A stretch of 64,000 nt of DNA from Onthophagus taurus (Eukaryota > Arthropoda > Insecta > Coleoptera > Scarabaeidae). The stretch spans positions 24,304,001 to 24,368,000 of the forward strand of contig NC_091976.1 of assembly GCF_036711975.1 (NCBI RefSeq), in the 5' to 3' direction. The translations under genes and the position numbers were made by a program. Positions 61,531 to 64,000 of this stretch are shown here, piece after piece; the first letter of the stretch is position 1, and each line of letters begins with the position of its first letter. A model generated the notes under the pieces. It was given only the letters and a program-made list of their open reading frames with translations. It had not been told where the DNA came from and ran no database searches.

Positions 61531-61760
61531 ATGGATAATAAAACGCCTCTATTTTCAAACGACTCCCAAACAAACGTTTGCGCACCGAAACCTTTGAAAA
61601 CCAACCAATGTTTAAAGTGCTTTATAATGAAGAGATTATGGATGTTCTCCGTGAACATTTACGACTTAATGGGATTGTTGGATATCTGTCCTTGTGCTAC
61701 GTTACATTCAGTCCAACCGTACATATCGTATTCAATAAAGGAATGATCGGGCAATCTTAG
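61531..61760 (+). pseudogene. small unrecognised gene or pseudogene with a frameshift
   Basis: A frame from ATG at 61531 starts MDNKTPLFSNDSQTN, then a +2 frame opening at 61578 continues as TETFENQPMFKVLYNEEIMD and VLREHLRLNGIVGYL up to a stop at 61760. The second frame looks protein-like and the first is not after residue ~17, suggesting a single-base indel in one former (or mis-sequenced) coding region. LREHLRLNGI has the flavour of a LisH-type helix pair, but I do not recognise the protein. Confidence 0.3.
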
Positions 61761-61764
61761 ATTT

Positions 61765-63340
61765 ACCATTATTAAGTTTTGTTGGACAATAAACTATTTG
61801 TTAATTAATAGTGGACGTTTTCAATTTAAACGGGAGGTACTCGACCGCGTAAGTCCTAATTGACGTCTGATGACGTTTAATGGTCCCTCCTCGCAAATCG
61901 ACGCAATAATTTAGAAAGACCCACCCGGGAGCCGCCCTCGAATCGGAAAAAGAGCAACGATGCCGTCCGCCGATTGTGTTTCGCCCTAATGAAGGCAATT
62001 AATAAACTATCCCGGCCAATTTACCGACGTTCTTGGCCCAATGGTAATTAGAACGAGATGTCCGCTTGTTAAGAACGGCCTCTCAATTATTTTCCGGAGT
62101 GGTTTTGCGCGCTCGCGTATACAGAGATTGCGCGTTTTCACTCCTGAGACTGCGCATAGATCCGTATCGGCAGTGTGAAATGCATAAATTGGCCATCGCC
62201 CGGCGAAGACAAATATTGGCTCGTAAGTTCTCCATTAATTCCAGTGGACGCCCGACCGGTCGGCAATTTAACGTTTAAGGGAGCGGAAAGAATCGTTTAA
62301 TTTATGTGCAAATTAAGTTATTCTCAGATCGAATATGATTTTCCATTTTACTACGTCATTACTAAAAATAAAAACCACTTTTTTCTATAATTATCTATAA
62401 ATTACTTACTATATTATACATAAATAATATTAAATTTGATTTAAGCAATGATTAAACAATCTATTTAAATCTTACATCTTAAATTATTATTGATCTCTTA
62501 CTAGATTTATTTTTGTATACAAACCTATACCAAGTATCGTATAAATAATACGGTTTTACACAGGACAGTTAAAGTGCAATCAGTAAATGTAGTTGTTCAT
62601 CATGAAGAAATAATTTTGATGGAGCTCAAACTGTTCGGCACAAAGAAAACCTTCTGAGTTTATAAATCCGATAGAAATATTTTTGGAAATCTTTCATTAC
62701 CAATTGTTTCTAGAATAACTTGAGAAATACCAGGGAACTTCTTAGAAATCTTCGAATGGCAGGTCAAATCTTCATAAGTTCAAGTTCAGTTGAAAATTCT
62801 GAATACTTTTGAAATTCCAAGAAAAATCTTAGACGTTCTTGAATTTACTTAGTTATACTTTAAAATTCTTGAAAATAATTATAAATTATTTGCTATTATT
62901 TGAATAGTGTGAAAAAATTCCTGCAAATTTTTGAAAGTGCTTTTTATAAGTAAATACTTATAAATTTGATGAAAATCCTTGAGAATGATCTAAAAATACT
63001 GCAGAATATCGTGGATATTCTTATTAATTCTTTAATGTCTCTAGAAGTCGTTATGATTTATCTCGAAAATGCATACTTTAAAACAAAAGCAGAAAAATCA
63101 TTCTTGATAACCATAAAAAATTTCTGGTAATTGTAGAAATACCTTGAAATTTATGAGAATTGTTCAAAATTGAAGTGTAATCACAGAAATATCTTTATAG
63201 CTTTACACATTTCTGGAAAACTTAGTAATCCCCGATAACGATTTCGGAATCCCTGAATAACCTTGGAAACTATTATTGTTATACCGGATATTCGGCGTAC
63301 GCTTCGGCCGGATATCCGGTTATGCAGCATATCTATCCGT
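61765..63340. other. intergenic; CpG-rich patch then degenerate TTCTTGAAA-rich sequence
   Basis: 61.8-62.3 kb is CpG-rich without a gene. 62.6-63.25 kb is dense in variants of TTCTTGAAATTC, a diffuse low-complexity repeat with no fixed period that I can measure. At 63285-63330 there is a CCGGATATTCGGC/GCCGGATATCCGG palindromic patch resembling decayed hAT subterminal sequence. Confidence 0.4.
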
Positions 63341-63344
63341 TATG

Positions 63345-64000
63345 GTTAATCGGCGAAAATTGCAAAATTCCAAAAAAATTGTTGACATTTCAAAAATTTA
63401 TTTTTCAAGAACTGAAAGTGATTTTTCAAAACGGCTTGTTGCATTAAAAAGAGGATACTTTAATTAATAATTGGCGATATTTCCACAAGGATCCTTCAAG
63501 AAATGAATTTTATAGCGAATTTTGAAAGTTATCGATGAAAATTGCAACATTAAAAATTTTATCAAAACTTCAAATATTGTTTTCTCAAAAACAAAAAGTT
63601 ATTTTTCAAAACGGGTTGGTTCATTGGAAAGAGGACACTTTTATTAACACTTTGGGAAATTTTCATACTCATATTCCAAGAAATGGATTTTATACGAATA
63701 TTGAAAACTTAATCGGCGAAAATTACAAAATTCCAAAAAATTGTCGATTAATTCAAAAATTTATTTCTCAAGAACTAAAAGTGATTTTTCAAAACGGCTT
63801 GTTGCATTAAAAAGAGGATATTTTAATTAATAATTGGTGATATTTCCGCAAGGATCCTTCAAGAAATTAATTTTATAACGAATTTTGAAAATTATCGACG
63901 AAAATTGCAATATCGAAAATTTTATCAAAACTTCAAATATTGTTTTCTCAAAAACTAAAAGTAATTTTTCAAAACGTGTTGGTTTATTGGAAAGAGGACA
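63345..64000. repeat. dimeric satellite array, 2 x ~181 bp, running off the window
   Basis: The TTTTTCAAAACG word recurs with the ACG at 63431, 63611, 63794 and 63974 (spacings 180, 183, 180). Alternate units share variants: units one and three read CGGCTTGTTGCATTAAAAAG, units two and four CG-GTTGGTT-ATTGGAAAG. The true repeat is therefore a ~363-bp dimer, a higher-order structure. Other shared words are AAATTGCAAAATTCCAAAA-like and CAAGGATCCTTCAAGAAAT. The array continues past position 64000. Confidence 0.88.

Noticed and set aside
1..64000. tRNA, rRNA, CRISPR or prokaryotic features
   Set aside because: None seen by eye: no B-box-like GGTTCGAATCC in a cloverleaf context, no rRNA stretches, no regularly spaced direct repeats with unique spacers; the DNA is eukaryotic nuclear.

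Overview
This is eukaryotic nuclear DNA, almost certainly from an insect. The genes have GT-AG introns ranging from about 46 bp to more than 10 kb, one gene is an insect-type arylalkylamine N-acetyltransferase, and the mobile elements (Jockey/R1- and RTE-like LINEs, hAT, pogo/Tigger, Tc1-mariner, PIF/Harbinger, a Ginger/KRBA2-like integrase element) are typical of insect genomes. A beetle is plausible, but the window does not settle the order. There is no operon-style organisation.

Left part (1-22.4 kb): no host gene recognised. It holds decayed LINEs (0.44-2.94 kb and 5.2-6.9 kb), a fold-back hairpin repeat family, a ~182-bp satellite array (8.58-10.27 kb), a complete-ended but decayed hAT element with 8-bp target duplications (13.33-15.44 kb), hAT-like relics near 20 kb and long CpG-rich non-coding blocks.

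Central part (22.4-48.3 kb): one large minus-strand gene whose seven coding exons I assembled from splice signals and reading phase. It encodes a 591-residue type I membrane protein: signal peptide, five sushi/CCP domains, one transmembrane segment and a ~200-residue cytoplasmic tail with an LPTY motif. A further exon at 38.3-38.4 kb encodes a different transmembrane segment and a short tail, and a phase-0 donor at the last Cys of CCP5 fits it, predicting a second isoform of 390 residues. An intronless same-strand gene for the clathrin-assembly protein lap/PICALM lies inside intron 1. The introns also carry a three-level transposon nest (29.70-32.82 kb), a Tigger element inside a KRBA2-like element (24.8-26.9 kb) and LINE debris.

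Right part (48.3-64 kb): compact host genes between transposon debris: aaNAT (minus), V-ATPase subunit D (minus, with a CLEAR-like CACGTG box upstream), a small acidic plus-strand protein with a weak securin-like signature, ALKBH1 (minus, three exons), and a TLCD5/TMEM136-like membrane protein (minus, single exon). The V-ATPase D and small acidic genes are head-to-head; the small acidic gene and ALKBH1 are tail-to-tail with only 72 bp between stop codons. The window ends inside a dimeric ~2 x 181-bp satellite.

The genes do not form an evident pathway. V-ATPase D and lap both serve endosomal and vesicle biology, but their proximity may be chance. Exon boundaries were read by eye from splice consensus and phase, not from transcripts.
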